From contig DLZA01000304.1 in assembly GCA_003447515.1 (NCBI GenBank), forward strand, positions 8,141 to 19,489: 11,349 bases of DNA, in the 5' to 3' direction. Under the pieces are notes generated by a model. It had not been told where the DNA came from, made no database searches, and worked only from the letters and a program-made list of their open reading frames with translations. A program made the position numbers and the translations under genes. Source of the DNA: Paracoccaceae bacterium. Its GTDB lineage: Bacteria > Pseudomonadota > Alphaproteobacteria > Rhodobacterales > Rhodobacteraceae. Shown piece after piece: positions 1 to 7,819 of this stretch; positions within the stretch are counted from its first letter, which is position 1, and every line of letters starts with the position of its first letter.

Positions 1-108
1 CACTGGATGATTTTACATGGGCGCTATGTGTGCAAAGCGCGTAAGCCAATCTGTGCAAACTGTATCGTTGAGGACTTGTGTCCGTTTGAGGAGAAGAATT
101 TTGGTTAA
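1..108 (+). CDS. nth: Endonuclease III, C-terminal end (partial)
   Basis: Reading frame 1 is open from the window edge to TAA at 106-108 and encodes the last 35 residues of a DNA glycosylase/AP lyase. The sequence shows four cysteines in the pattern C-X6-C-X2-C-X5-C (CKARKPIC, then ANC, then IVEDLC). This is the [4Fe-4S] cluster signature at the C-terminus of the endonuclease III (Nth) family, which removes oxidised pyrimidines in base excision repair. The preceding residues HWMILHGRYVC also fit the family, where the H-G-R-x-x-C segment leads into the cluster. The 5' part lies outside the window, so the catalytic Lys and Asp cannot be checked. The downstream kinase gene starts inside the last codons, which suggests co-transcription and translational coupling. 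Confidence 0.9.
   Translation, partial: HWMILHGRYVCKARKPICANCIVEDLCPFEEKNFG
88..93 (+). promoter_or_regulatory. Ribosome binding site deciding the kinase start
   Basis: GAGGAG lies 7 nt before TTG at 101. No comparable site precedes the in-frame ATG codons at 17 and 26, which are inside nth. Confidence 0.6.
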
Positions 109-1096
109 AAAATATCAGGTTGTCGGTATCGGTAACGCGCTTGTAGATGTGTTGGCCCCTTGTGAAGAAGCGTTTCTGACGGACAATGGTGTGGAAAAGG
201 GCATCATGCAGTTGATCGACACCAATCGAGCAGCAGAATTGTATGGTGTGATGGGGCCAGCCCAAGAGGTGTCTGGCGGGTCTGCAGCAAATACGATCGC
301 GGGAATTGCAGCACTGGGCGATCGGACTGCTTACGTGGGAAAGGTCAAGGCGGATCAACTTGGTGATATCTTTGAACACGACATACGTGCGCAGGGAGCT
401 GATTTTGAAGTTCCGCGTTCGCCAGCGGACGCGTTGGATGAAACGGGACGCTGCATGGTTTTAGTTACGCCTGATAGTGAACGGTCTATGAATACTTATC
501 TTGGTGTGTCAGAACATTTAGGGCCAGATGATATTGATCCTGCGATGATGGCTGACGCGGAATGGTTGTATCTGGAAGGATATCGTTTTGATGGAGAATT
601 ATCCCATGCCGCATTCGCTAAAGCGATTGCGTCATGCAAAGGTGCTGGCGGTAAGGTTTCGGTCACGCTGTCGGATCCATTCTGTGTCGATCGCCATCAC
701 CAAGCGTTTCGCGATATGATTCGTGACCATATTGACCTTTTGTTCTGTAACGAACACGAAATGGCGGCGATGTATCCTGCAGAAACACTGGAAGAAAGTA
801 TTGCAGAAGCGGCGAGCCGTGTGGATATTGTGGCCTGCACTGTAGGTGCCAAGGGCGCGTATGTGGTAAAGAATGGAGAGACTGTTCTGGCCCCAGCTGA
901 AGCAACACGTGTTGTTGATGTAACGGGCGCGGGTGATTTATTTGCAGCCGGCTTTTTGCATGGACTCGTGAATGGACGTGACATGATGACTTGTGGGCGC
1001 ATGGGTTGCGTTGCTGCGGGTGAAATTATTAGTCACATTGGTGCACGCCCAGAAGCAGATTTGGGGGCTCTTTTCTCTGAAAAGGGCCTGCAGTAG
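101..1096 (+). CDS. PfkB-family carbohydrate/adenosine kinase
   Basis: This encodes a cytosolic ATP-dependent kinase of the PfkB/ribokinase family, 331 aa from TTG at 101. The frame stays open to an ATG at 17, but residues from there read the nth gene out of frame. The family-like sequence begins at VKKYQVVGIGNALVDV, and a good Shine-Dalgarno (GAGGAG) stands 7 nt before the TTG. Signature 1 is around residues 59-90 (GGSAANTIAGIAALG) and signature 2 around 273-289 (DVTGAGDLFAAGF). In the latter, GAGD supplies the anion hole and the catalytic base Asp279. The GGSAAN motif and overall layout resemble proteins usually annotated as adenosine kinase in alphaproteobacteria, but the phosphate acceptor (adenosine, ribose or another sugar) cannot be decided from sequence alone. 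The start overlaps the nth stop by 8 nt. Confidence 0.88.
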   Translation: MVKKYQVVGIGNALVDVLAPCEEAFLTDNGVEKGIMQLIDTNRAAELYGVMGPAQEVSGGSAANTIAGIAALGDRTAYVGKVKADQLGDIFEHDIRAQGADFEVPRSPADALDETGRCMVLVTPDSERSMNTYLGVSEHLGPDDIDPAMMADAEWLYLEGYRFDGELSHAAFAKAIASCKGAGGKVSVTLSDPFCVDRHHQAFRDMIRDHIDLLFCNEHEMAAMYPAETLEESIAEAASRVDIVACTVGAKGAYVVKNGETVLAPAEATRVVDVTGAGDLFAAGFLHGLVNGRDMMTCGRMGCVAAGEIISHIGARPEADLGALFSEKGLQ

Positions 1097-1102
1097 TACG
1101 TT

Positions 1103-2017
1103 TTGGGAAGGTTTTTCGGATCCAATCTTGCTCGTGCAGCGGGTATTTTGCTTCTAGGCGTAATATTCCTCGACTGTATGTCTGTAATTATTAAATCGTT
1201 GCTTCCGCGATACGAGGTTTTGGAGTTATCTGCTTACCGCAATGTCGTTGGGATGATTCCAGCATTGATTTTGATGTGGTGGACAGGTGAGTTCAAATTG
1301 GGGCACAAAAATCTGTGGATTAGGCAGTGGAAATTTGCATTGTCCCGAGGGTTGATGGTCACCATTGCGCAGATCTGTTGGTATGCTTCTCTTGGCACTT
1401 CGGCTTTTGCGCTGGTGGCCGCACTGGGATACACGATGTCACTTTTTGTAGTATTATTTTCTATTCCACTTCTTGGGGAGAGGGTCGGGCTCTGGCGATC
1501 CACTGCAGTTTTGTTGGGCTTTGGTGGTGCTATGTTGATTGTGCAGCCCACTGCCGACAGTTTTAGTTTATGGGCGATGTTGCCACTTTGTGCGGCCGCA
1601 TTTTATGCATTGTCGATTGTAACAGTGCGAATGATTGATCGTAACGTATCTAATTCGTTATTGTACATGTATTCCGCAGTGGCTGCGGCGGTAGGAAATT
1701 TGGTAGTGGTTTTTGTAAGCACGGGATTTGCGGGCATTGAAACAATGCAGGATGCGGGTTTGATCACGATTATGGGGCTGATGGGTGGCTGCGGTGTGAT
1801 TTGTATGTTGATCTCTGTGCGCATGGCAGAGCCAAGCTTGCTGGCGCCATTCAATTACTTTGGATTGATTTCTGCATTCACAATGGGGTGGATCGTTTTT
1901 GGTGAAGCTCCGATTGACCGTTTGTTTCCAGGTGTATTGCTAATTGTTGGCGGTGGCGCCTTGGTTTTGTGGCGCGAAAGCCGGGCCGTTTCGGGGAATA
2001 AAAAACGCATGAAATAA
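1103..2017 (+). CDS. EamA/DMT-family inner-membrane permease
   Basis: This is a predicted integral membrane transporter of the drug/metabolite transporter superfamily, 304 aa, the usual length. Hydrophobic segments cover nearly the whole chain and fit ten helices in two EamA repeats (about 12-147 and 155-290). The first repeat ends with the typical LGERVGLW...LLGFGGAMLIVQP block and the second with FGEAP...GVLLIVGGGALVL. A basic tail (GNKKRMK) is consistent with a cytoplasmic C-terminus. The substrate is unknown; members export amino acids, metabolites or drugs. The chosen start is TTG at 1103, six bases after the kinase stop. No clear Shine-Dalgarno precedes it, so initiation may depend on coupling to the kinase gene. 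The next in-frame start (TTG 1148) would cut into the first helix. Probably the last gene of the nth-kinase unit. Confidence 0.85.
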   Translation: MGRFFGSNLARAAGILLLGVIFLDCMSVIIKSLLPRYEVLELSAYRNVVGMIPALILMWWTGEFKLGHKNLWIRQWKFALSRGLMVTIAQICWYASLGTSAFALVAALGYTMSLFVVLFSIPLLGERVGLWRSTAVLLGFGGAMLIVQPTADSFSLWAMLPLCAAAFYALSIVTVRMIDRNVSNSLLYMYSAVAAAVGNLVVVFVSTGFAGIETMQDAGLITIMGLMGGCGVICMLISVRMAEPSLLAPFNYFGLISAFTMGWIVFGEAPIDRLFPGVLLIVGGGALVLWRESRAVSGNKKRMK

Positions 2018-2019
2018 CC

Positions 2020-2046
2020 TACGCGGCAATTTTTTAAAATGGCGTA
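2020..2046 (+). terminator. Possible stem-loop after the permease gene
   Basis: Outer arms TACGC (2020-2024) and GCGTA (2042-2046) enclose a second inverted repeat, ATTTT-TT-AAAAT (2029-2040). The stem begins three bases after the stop codon, where a transcript end is expected. There is no T-run behind it, so it does not fit a classical intrinsic terminator. It may act as a 3'-end stabiliser or a weak bidirectional barrier. Confidence 0.3.
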
Positions 2047-2128
2047 ATCCAAACGCTGTTGTGTTCTCTGTTAGTTTTGACAGCGATCGCTAAATACGCC
2101 CTAACTATTGATTCCATGAACGTTCCTA

Positions 2129-2146
2129 TTGTATCGAATGATACAA
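2129..2146. repeat. Perfect inverted repeat TTGTATC-GAAT-GATACAA
   Basis: Seven-base perfect arms surround a 4-base centre in the convergent gap. No T-run follows on either strand, so it could be a protein-binding dyad or a small RNA hairpin. No function can be assigned. Confidence 0.45.
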
Positions 2147-2379
2147 CTGACGCTTTAATTACCTCAATCTAGGCGTACGGCACGATGTACGGACAGTCAG
2201 TGACTACACAAATTGCAAAAATCACGTATAGCCACAGCAGACGCATGCCGTCACATGTGTGGGCCAAAAGATGCCGCAAAACAACACACAAAGGGCCCGC
2301 ACAGCGCGTCACAGACACCACAGCGATGTGAGTGAACTGTTAGGCTCTGCCCGGTCCCTATGATTTTCTCTTTTTGCAT

Positions 2380-4581
2380 TTAGGCGGCTTTAGATGCCGT
2401 GTTGAAGCGGTCATAGAATTTTTCGCCTTTTTCGCCCATTTCGCGCAGCAGTGCTGGGGCTGCAAACCGATCGCCATGTTTGGCTTGAAGGGTATCGCAG
2501 ATTTCAACTGCCTTTGCTGTGCCGATGATATCGAGCCATGCAAATGGGCCACCAGACCAGGGCATGAAACCCCAACCGAGGATTGCGCCTACGTCACCTT
2601 CACGTATATCTTCAAGAACACCTTCTTCAAGGGAGCGAACGGCCTCTAGGACTTGGGTAAGAATGAGCCGGTGCTGGACCTCCTCCAAGCAAGGCTGGAT
2701 TTCCATGACTTCAAAATGATCGCCCAAGCCTTTCCAAAGGCCGCTTCGTTTACCCTTTTCGTCATAGTCGTAGAACCCTGCTTTGGTCTTGCGGCCCAAG
2801 CGTTTCAAATCAAATAAGGTTTGCACAACATCGTCGCCGTTGGATGCAGGGTAGGCGTTGCCCATGGCGGCCTTTGTGGCCGTCATGATTTTTTCAGCCA
2901 GATCGATGGATGTTTCATCTCCTAGTTGTAAGGGGCCGAGCGGAAAGCCAAGTTGTTTGGCTGCGTTTTCAATCATCGCGGGTTCGATACCTTCGGCTAC
3001 CATCCGGTTGGCCTCGCCTCCATATGGTATGATGCAACGATTTGCGTAAAAGAAGCGCGCATCGTTTACCACGATGGGTGTTTTTCGTATCTGACGAACA
3101 AAATCTAAGGATTTTGCTACAGCGCGATCGCCTGTTCCGGATCCTTTGATAATTTCTACTAGCAGCATTTTGTCCACGGGAGAAAAGAAGTGGATGCCTA
3201 TGAATTGATCTGGGCGCACAGATGCTTTGGCTAGTTCGCCGATGGGCAGCGTCGACGTATTGGTTGCAAAGATACAATCTGTGCCAACAATGGCCTCAAC
3301 TTTTTTCGTCATATCGGCTTTGACACCCACGTCCTCAAACACTGCCTCCACGATCAGGTCACATCCTTTCAAAGTATTGAGGTCTGATGTTGCGGTGATG
3401 AGAGAAAGAAGCTTTTCCTTCTTCTCTAATGTGAATTTTTTACGCGTAATGCCTTTGTCAGCGTGCGCTACAGAATAGGCTTTGCCTTTATCCGCCGCTT
3501 CTTGATCGCGGTCGATCAGAACGACTTGGATCCCGGCCATGGCAGAGACAAGTGCGATACCTGCACCCATCATGCCAGCACCAAGTACACCGATCTTTTT
3601 AACAGATTGATCAGCAATGTCTTTGGGTCGCACCGCACCTTTTTCGAGGGCACCTTTGTTGATAAAGAGCGAGTTTATCATGGCAGAGGAGGAAGGATTT
3701 AACAGAATGTTGGTAAACCACCGGGCTTCTATGCGGATGGCCTGATCGAATGGGACGAGTGCGCCTTCATAAACGGCTGCGAGCATTGCTTTGGCGGCGG
3801 GAAACGCGCCCTGTGTTTTGCCGTGAACCATGGCAGTTGCACCAGCATAGGTCATGAAGCCGGCAGGGTGATATGGTGCGCCACCAGGCATTTTATAGCC
3901 CTTTGCATCCCACGGTTTCACGAGGTCCGCATCCGTTGCATTTTCGATCCATGCTTTTGCAGATGAAATTAGTTCATCTGCAGGTACTACTTCATCGATC
4001 AGACCAGCGGCTTTGGCTCTGTTAGGGGCCACTGTTTTGCCTTCAAGGAGATAGGACGAGGCGTTCATTATGCCAAGTTTGCGCACGAGCCGCGTTGTGC
4101 CGCCGCCGCCTGGGAAGATGCCAACCATAATTTCTGGTAAGCCGATCTTGGATCTGGGGTTGTCGGCAACAAAAATGCGGTGACATGCGAGTGGTATTTC
4201 AAGACCAATGCCAAGGCCTGTGCCTGTCATTGCCGCCACAATGGGCTTACCGCCTTTATTTGTTTTCACATCCATGCCTGCGCGTTCGATTTTGCGCATC
4301 ACAGTATGATTCTGCATGATGCCATCCATAAGCTGTGATGCAGGATTATCGCCACCGCGTTTTTTCCATTCGGCTAAAACGGTAAGGTCCATACCAGCTG
4401 CAAAGCTGTCTTTGCCAGAAGTGATGATTGCACCTTTAACGACATCATTTTTTAGCACAGTATCGATGTGAGTATCCAGTTCGGCCAAGCCTGTCTCAGA
4501 CATCACGTTCATAGATTTGTCCGGGCAATCCCACGTAATAATTGCGATGTCACCGTCGAGTTTATAATGAAAATCAGTCAT
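2380..4581 (-). CDS. Bifunctional enoyl-CoA hydratase / 3-hydroxyacyl-CoA dehydrogenase (FadB/FadJ family)
   Basis: This is a multifunctional beta-oxidation alpha subunit, 733 aa, the usual length for FadB/FadJ. It hydrates trans-2-enoyl-CoA and oxidises the resulting 3-hydroxyacyl-CoA with NAD+. The crotonase domain is at about 1-200; the two glutamates expected from FadB (Glu119/Glu139 in E. coli) appear as Glu128 (GLEIPLA) and Glu150 (GLPEI), with an oxyanion-type GGGG segment just after. The dehydrogenase half begins near 328 with the Rossmann motif GAGMMG (334-339). The catalytic pair is His464 (GIHFFSPVD) and Glu476, with the same 12-residue spacing as in FadB. Two C-terminal domains follow (about 505-733). 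ATG 4581 is preceded by GAGAG on the minus strand, and the thiolase gene ends 26 bp upstream, so the two probably form an alpha/beta complex. It is the last gene of the leftward unit. FadB and FadJ cannot be told apart from sequence alone. Confidence 0.95.
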   Translation of the reverse strand: MTDFHYKLDGDIAIITWDCPDKSMNVMSETGLAELDTHIDTVLKNDVVKGAIITSGKDSFAAGMDLTVLAEWKKRGGDNPASQLMDGIMQNHTVMRKIERAGMDVKTNKGGKPIVAAMTGTGLGIGLEIPLACHRIFVADNPRSKIGLPEIMVGIFPGGGGTTRLVRKLGIMNASSYLLEGKTVAPNRAKAAGLIDEVVPADELISSAKAWIENATDADLVKPWDAKGYKMPGGAPYHPAGFMTYAGATAMVHGKTQGAFPAAKAMLAAVYEGALVPFDQAIRIEARWFTNILLNPSSSAMINSLFINKGALEKGAVRPKDIADQSVKKIGVLGAGMMGAGIALVSAMAGIQVVLIDRDQEAADKGKAYSVAHADKGITRKKFTLEKKEKLLSLITATSDLNTLKGCDLIVEAVFEDVGVKADMTKKVEAIVGTDCIFATNTSTLPIGELAKASVRPDQFIGIHFFSPVDKMLLVEIIKGSGTGDRAVAKSLDFVRQIRKTPIVVNDARFFYANRCIIPYGGEANRMVAEGIEPAMIENAAKQLGFPLGPLQLGDETSIDLAEKIMTATKAAMGNAYPASNGDDVVQTLFDLKRLGRKTKAGFYDYDEKGKRSGLWKGLGDHFEVMEIQPCLEEVQHRLILTQVLEAVRSLEEGVLEDIREGDVGAILGWGFMPWSGGPFAWLDIIGTAKAVEICDTLQAKHGDRFAAPALLREMGEKGEKFYDRFNTASKAA

Positions 4582-4607
4582 ATTGTTTCTCTCTTTTCAG
4601 CGTGCGT

Positions 4608-5822
4608 TTATACGCGTTCAAGGATTGTTGCGGCGCCCATGCCTGAGCCAATGCACAGCGTGGCAAGGCCTGTTTCTTTGTTGGAACGTTCCATTTCATC
4701 GAGGAGCGTACCAAGGATTACAGCTCCTGTGGCTCCAAGTGGGTGGCCCATCGCTATGGCGCCGCCATTTACGTTCAGTTTGTCATGGTCGACGTTGAAG
4801 TGCGTTTGAAAACGTAGCACGACAGAAGCGAAGGCTTCGTTCACCTCGAAGAGATCGATGTCGCCAATATTCATGCCTGTGCGCTCTAAAATGCGCTCGG
4901 TAACGGGCACAGGGCCTGTCAGCATGATAGTTGGATCTGTGCCAATTTTTGCGGTTGCGCGGATTCTAGCGCGGGGTTGCAGGCCGTTCTTTTCACCAAA
5001 CTCTTTGTTACCAATTAGGATAGCAGCAGCGCCGTCTGCGATCCCAGAAGAGTTACCTGCGTGATGCACGTGATTAATTTTCTCCAGTTCTGGGTATTTT
5101 AATAGTGCGATGGCGTCAAAGCCTGGCATGACTTCGCCCTGGGCTTTGAATGATGGATTTAAGGAGCCGAGGGTTTGCATGTCGGTTTCGCCTCGCACCA
5201 TTTCATCGTGGTTGAGGATTTCGATGCCATTTTGATCCGAAAGACTAAAAACTGATTTGTCGAAGCGGCCTTCTTTTTGAGAAACAGCAGCTCGTCGTTG
5301 AGATTCCACGGCATATTCGTCACACATGTCGCGGGAAAAGCCATATTTGGTGGCGATGATATCAGACGAAATGCCTTGTGGAACGAAATAGGCCTTCATC
5401 GCGAGTGTTGGGTCTACAGCGATTGCGCCACCATCGGAACCCATTGGAACGCGGGACATGGATTCCACACCACCAGCGATATACGCATTACCCATGCCAC
5501 CCATGACTTGACCCGCTGCCATATTGACGGCTTCAAGACCGGAGGCGCAGAAGCGGTTGACGGAAACGCCGGCAACAGATTCGTCAAGATCAGAATACAG
5601 CACCGCAGATCGGGCCAAACAGCCGCCTTGTTCGCCCACTTGAGATACGTTGCCCCAGATCACGTCGTCCACATCTTTGGAATCGAAGTCGCTGCGGGCT
5701 TGTAATTGGTTTAAAACTTCGGATGACAAGCGCACGGCGGAAACCTCATGTAAAGAGCCGTCTTTTTTGCCTTTGCCGCGCGGTGTGCGCGTTGTGTCGT
5801 AGATATATGCATCATGTGGCAT
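4608..5822 (-). CDS. fadA: Acetyl-CoA C-acyltransferase (thiolase, FadA-type)
   Basis: This is a type I thiolase of 404 aa that cleaves 3-ketoacyl-CoA with CoA, giving acetyl-CoA and a chain shortened by two carbons. All catalytic elements are visible: the nucleophile Cys92 ([11 protein letters not shown]), the NEAFA motif (328-332), His360 ([15 protein letters not shown]) and the second cysteine Cys390 (CIGSGMGAA). The family-typical glycine-rich [13 protein letters not shown] loop is at 255-267. ATG 5822 has AAGGA upstream at a fitting distance. It precedes the hydratase/dehydrogenase gene by 26 bp and follows the GST gene by 36 bp, as part of one leftward unit. The context with acyl-CoA dehydrogenases favours a degradative thiolase over a biosynthetic acetoacetyl-CoA thiolase (PhaA/AtoB), though sequence motifs alone do not exclude the latter. 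Confidence 0.93.
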   Translation of the reverse strand: MPHDAYIYDTTRTPRGKGKKDGSLHEVSAVRLSSEVLNQLQARSDFDSKDVDDVIWGNVSQVGEQGGCLARSAVLYSDLDESVAGVSVNRFCASGLEAVNMAAGQVMGGMGNAYIAGGVESMSRVPMGSDGGAIAVDPTLAMKAYFVPQGISSDIIATKYGFSRDMCDEYAVESQRRAAVSQKEGRFDKSVFSLSDQNGIEILNHDEMVRGETDMQTLGSLNPSFKAQGEVMPGFDAIALLKYPELEKINHVHHAGNSSGIADGAAAILIGNKEFGEKNGLQPRARIRATAKIGTDPTIMLTGPVPVTERILERTGMNIGDIDLFEVNEAFASVVLRFQTHFNVDHDKLNVNGGAIAMGHPLGATGAVILGTLLDEMERSNKETGLATLCIGSGMGAATILERV

Positions 5823-5858
5823 GTATTTAATCCTTATGAGCGATTTTGTATAAGTGGG

Positions 5859-6500
5859 TTAGGCGCGGTCAGCAGGGGAGCCAGGCATTAGGTCGTAAGG
5901 AGCCCTGTAGCTATCGAGAGATTCGATGTTTGCGAGCCAGCGGTCGATATTGGCGTAATCTCCTCGTACAAAGCCGAAAGGTTCGGGGTAGTAAAGGTAT
6001 CCACAGCAGGAGAAGTCTGCGTTAGTTACGCCATCTCCGACGAGCCATTCACGACCATTCAATGCAGTTTCGAGTGTATTATAGGCGGCCTTGAGGCGGG
6101 TTTGATTAAAACTGATAACCTCTTTTGGGCGTTTGTCTTCTGGCAGGAAGTTCATCAGGAAACGTGTTAGGCCTGCCATCGAGGATAGTTTGTGATTGTC
6201 CCAGAGGACCCAAGCTTGGACTTCGCGTTTTTCAGCTTCAGTCTTGCCGCCAAATTTACCAGATTGTTCGGTGATATAGGATTGTATCACGCCTGATTGT
6301 GCAATTTTTTCATTGCCGTGGATTAATGCGGGCACTTCACCAAATGTGTTGATGTTGGCGCGATATTCTGGAGAACGGCCTTCGCCGCCGAAGAAATCTA
6401 CATAGACAGCCTCCCAATCAAGACCTGAGAGGGACAGGGGCAGTGCGGCTTTGTAAGCATTTCCGCTCTCGCCGAAGCAGTAGAGTTTGTAGTCAGCCAT
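5859..6500 (-). CDS. Glutathione S-transferase family protein
   Basis: This is a cytosolic GST-fold protein of 213 aa. The thioredoxin-like N-terminal domain (about 1-80) starts with KLYCFGESGNAYK, where Ser12 is in the position of the activating hydroxyl. It carries the conserved cis-proline motif GEVPALI (Val56-Pro57) and the gamma-glutamyl-binding Gln68-Ser69 (AQSGVIQSYI). The helical C-terminal domain follows (about 90-205) with the ADFSCCGYL segment typical of the family. ATG 6500 is preceded by AAGGAAA on the minus strand. It sits between an acyl-CoA dehydrogenase gene and the thiolase gene, all on the same strand. That suggests a role linked to acyl-CoA breakdown, for example handling a reactive enoyl or aldehyde intermediate or acting as an isomerase, but this is inference. 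The substrate is unknown. Confidence 0.9.
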   Translation of the reverse strand: MADYKLYCFGESGNAYKAALPLSLSGLDWEAVYVDFFGGEGRSPEYRANINTFGEVPALIHGNEKIAQSGVIQSYITEQSGKFGGKTEAEKREVQAWVLWDNHKLSSMAGLTRFLMNFLPEDKRPKEVISFNQTRLKAAYNTLETALNGREWLVGDGVTNADFSCCGYLYYPEPFGFVRGDYANIDRWLANIESLDSYRAPYDLMPGSPADRA

Positions 6501-6525
6501 TTTGTTTCCTTTTCGTAATCGCTAC

Positions 6526-6538
6526 CAAACTAGGTTTA
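6526..6538. promoter_or_regulatory. Short dyad CAAAC-TAG-GTTTA upstream of the GST gene
   Basis: The core AAAC-N3-GTTT is the same as in the two dyads at 10612-10624 and 10643-10655. It lies 26 bp before the GST start. It resembles the published PsrA box of pseudomonads, (G/C)AAAC-N2-4-GTTT(G/C), with one end base differing. No matching promoter is evident. Confidence 0.3.
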
Positions 6539-6563
6539 AAGTTGGGTTTGCTGGGTGGTCCCG

Positions 6564-6589
6564 TAGTAAAAGAAGAGAACTTAGGTTCT
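6564..6589 (-). terminator. Weak stem-loop with T-rich tail behind the 384-aa dehydrogenase gene
   Basis: Read on the minus strand, AGAAC-CTAA-GTTCT (6576-6589) is followed by CTTCTTTTA. It begins 3 bp after the dehydrogenase stop codon. The stem has only five pairs, so at most partial termination or 3'-end protection between the dehydrogenase and GST genes is likely. Confidence 0.3.
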
Positions 6590-6592
6590 GTG

Positions 6593-7747
6593 TTATAGTG
6601 ATCGACCCGCCAGTTCTTTCATAATTTCATTTGTGCCCCCGTAGATACGTTGTACGCGAGCGTCGGTCCACATTTCGCCCACGGCGTATTCCATCATGAA
6701 GCCATAGCCGCCGTGCAGTTGTAGACATTCGTCCAGGACTTCCCCTTGAGTGTCAGTTAGCCAGTATTTTTGCATCGCAGCCTGTTCAACTGAGAGCTGA
6801 CCCTTCAGGTGCGCAGCGATGCAGCTGTCTAAATATGCGCGGGCAACTTGGGTTTTTGTGGCGCATTCTACTAGTTTGAATTTAGTATTTTGAAATTCTA
6901 AGATGGCTTTGCCAAATGCTTTGCGTTCTTTACAGTATTCGATTGTGGTCGCGACAGCGCCTTCCATGGCACCAACGGCACCGCAGCCAATGATCAGGCG
7001 TTCTTGCGGTAATTGTTGCATCATTTGGTAAAATCCACGGCCCTCTTCGCCGCCCAGTACGTTCTCAGGTGGGATTTCTACATTGTCGAAGAACAGCTCC
7101 GACGTGTCAGCAGCTTTCATGCCAATTTTGTCGAGATTGCGACCACGGGTGAAGCCATCGGCCCCGTCTGTTTCCAAAATCATTAGAGACGTGCCGCGTG
7201 AGCCTTGGGATGGATCTGTCTTTGCAGCTACGAGAATTAAGTTTGCGTGCTGGCCGTTAGATATGAAGGTTTTAGAACCTGTCATCTTGTAATTGTTGCC
7301 ATCCTTGATAGCGCGGGTTTTGATTGATTGCACATCCGAGCCACCTGAGGGTTCGGTCATCGCCAATGCACCGACGAGCTCTCCTGAAACCATTTTAGGC
7401 AGCAGGCGTTTTTTTTGTTCTTCAGTACCGCAGTGCAGGATGTAGTGCGCAACGATACCCGAATGGATGCCGTGACCCCAGCTTGCGAGGTTGAGACGTG
7501 AAGCTGCCATTAAAATTACTGCTTCGTGGCCAAAATCACCACCTGCGCCTCCGTATTCTTCGGGCACAGAGGGGCAAAGGAGACCGAGTTCGCCTGCTTG
7601 CCGCCAGGTGCCACGGTCCATTTCACCTTGTTTACGCCATTTTTCAAAGTGAGGAGACCATTCAGCACTTATGAATTGGGTTGTCATCTCTTCAAGCATT
7701 TTATGCTCGTCTGTCATCCAAGCAGATTTAAGATCGTGCAAATTCAT
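6593..7747 (-). CDS. Acyl-CoA dehydrogenase, LCAD/isovaleryl-type (384 aa)
   Basis: This is an FAD-dependent acyl-CoA dehydrogenase that makes the alpha,beta double bond and passes electrons to ETF. The N-terminal helical part spans about 10-125, the FAD/substrate motif [11 protein letters not shown] is at about 128-138, and the C-terminal domain carries RKAFGK and [11 protein letters not shown]. The usual catalytic Glu position of medium-chain enzymes (YEGT) is Gly here (Gly370 in [14 protein letters not shown]). Instead, Glu249 in LPQERL matches the position used by long-chain (LCAD) and isovaleryl-CoA dehydrogenases. The frame is open to 7795, but ATG 7747 is preferred: AGGGAA stands 7 nt upstream and the extra 16 residues do not look like the family. 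It lies 72 bp behind the 591-aa dehydrogenase gene. A branched-chain acyl-CoA substrate would fit the LiuR-like regulators; a long-chain one is equally possible. Confidence 0.93.
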   Translation of the reverse strand: MNLHDLKSAWMTDEHKMLEEMTTQFISAEWSPHFEKWRKQGEMDRGTWRQAGELGLLCPSVPEEYGGAGGDFGHEAVILMAASRLNLASWGHGIHSGIVAHYILHCGTEEQKKRLLPKMVSGELVGALAMTEPSGGSDVQSIKTRAIKDGNNYKMTGSKTFISNGQHANLILVAAKTDPSQGSRGTSLMILETDGADGFTRGRNLDKIGMKAADTSELFFDNVEIPPENVLGGEEGRGFYQMMQQLPQERLIIGCGAVGAMEGAVATTIEYCKERKAFGKAILEFQNTKFKLVECATKTQVARAYLDSCIAAHLKGQLSVEQAAMQKYWLTDTQGEVLDECLQLHGGYGFMMEYAVGEMWTDARVQRIYGGTNEIMKELAGRSL

Positions 7748-7754
7748 GGTGTTG

Positions 7755-7760
7755 TTCCCT
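7755..7760 (-). promoter_or_regulatory. Ribosome binding site deciding the start of the 384-aa dehydrogenase
   Basis: AGGGAA on the minus strand stands 7 nt before ATG 7747. It supports this start over the longer frame from 7795. Confidence 0.6.
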
Positions 7761-7763
7761 ATA

Positions 7764-7792
7764 TTTATACATTCGACGCGGCTAATTAGCCA
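7764..7792 (-). promoter_or_regulatory. Possible internal promoter before the 384-aa dehydrogenase gene
   Basis: On the minus strand TATAAA (7764-7769) lies 17 bp behind TGGCTA (7787-7792). The -10 is good (5 of 6) but the -35 is poor (3 of 6). If real, it would let the downstream genes be transcribed without the first two genes of the unit. Confidence 0.22.
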
Positions 7793-7804
7793 CATCGAAA
7801 ATGT
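7769..7804. repeat. Composite inverted repeat between the two dehydrogenase genes
   Basis: A perfect 12-bp palindrome, GGCTAATTAGCC (7780-7791), is nested between outer arms: ACAT/ATGT (7769-7772 with 7801-7804) and TCGA/TCGA (7773-7776 with 7795-7798). Three-base internal loops separate the inner and outer parts, and there is a 2-base bulge. No T-run follows on the minus strand, so it is not a standard terminator. It may be an mRNA processing or stability hairpin, or a binding site. Confidence 0.5.
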
Positions 7805-7819
7805 GTGCGTTGGGTTTGT

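Larger units (their letters stand above)
2018..2379. other. Gene-poor gap between convergent transcription units
   Basis: No convincing gene is seen. The rightward permease ends at 2017 and the leftward beta-oxidation unit ends at 2380. The gap holds an inverted repeat close behind the permease (2020-2046), a perfect TTGACA (2077-2082) without a good -10, the 10-bp palindrome AGCGATCGCT (2082-2091), a 7-bp inverted repeat (2129-2146) and AGTCA-G-TGACT (2195-2205). The stretch from about 2205 to 2340 is rich in CA on the plus strand. A 42-codon reading frame on the minus strand (2251-2379) continues the FadB/J frame after its stop but has no start signals of its own. Confidence 0.6.

Noticed and set aside
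697..1002. 101-codon open frame on the minus strand
   Set aside because: It lies opposite the conserved PfkB kinase, including its GAGD motif, and reads as a shadow frame.
2082..2091. AGCGATCGCT as a HIP1-type repeat
   Set aside because: HIP1 palindromes are abundant in cyanobacteria. A single copy next to alphaproteobacterial genes is most likely chance.
2205..2340. tRNA or other structured RNA gene in the CA-rich stretch
   Set aside because: No cloverleaf, TΨC-like segment or extended stem could be found on either strand.
5277..5705. 142-codon open frame on the plus strand
   Set aside because: It is the complement of the thiolase gene, whose catalytic Cys, His and Cys motifs are all intact. 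The antisense product has no recognisable domain and no ribosome site.
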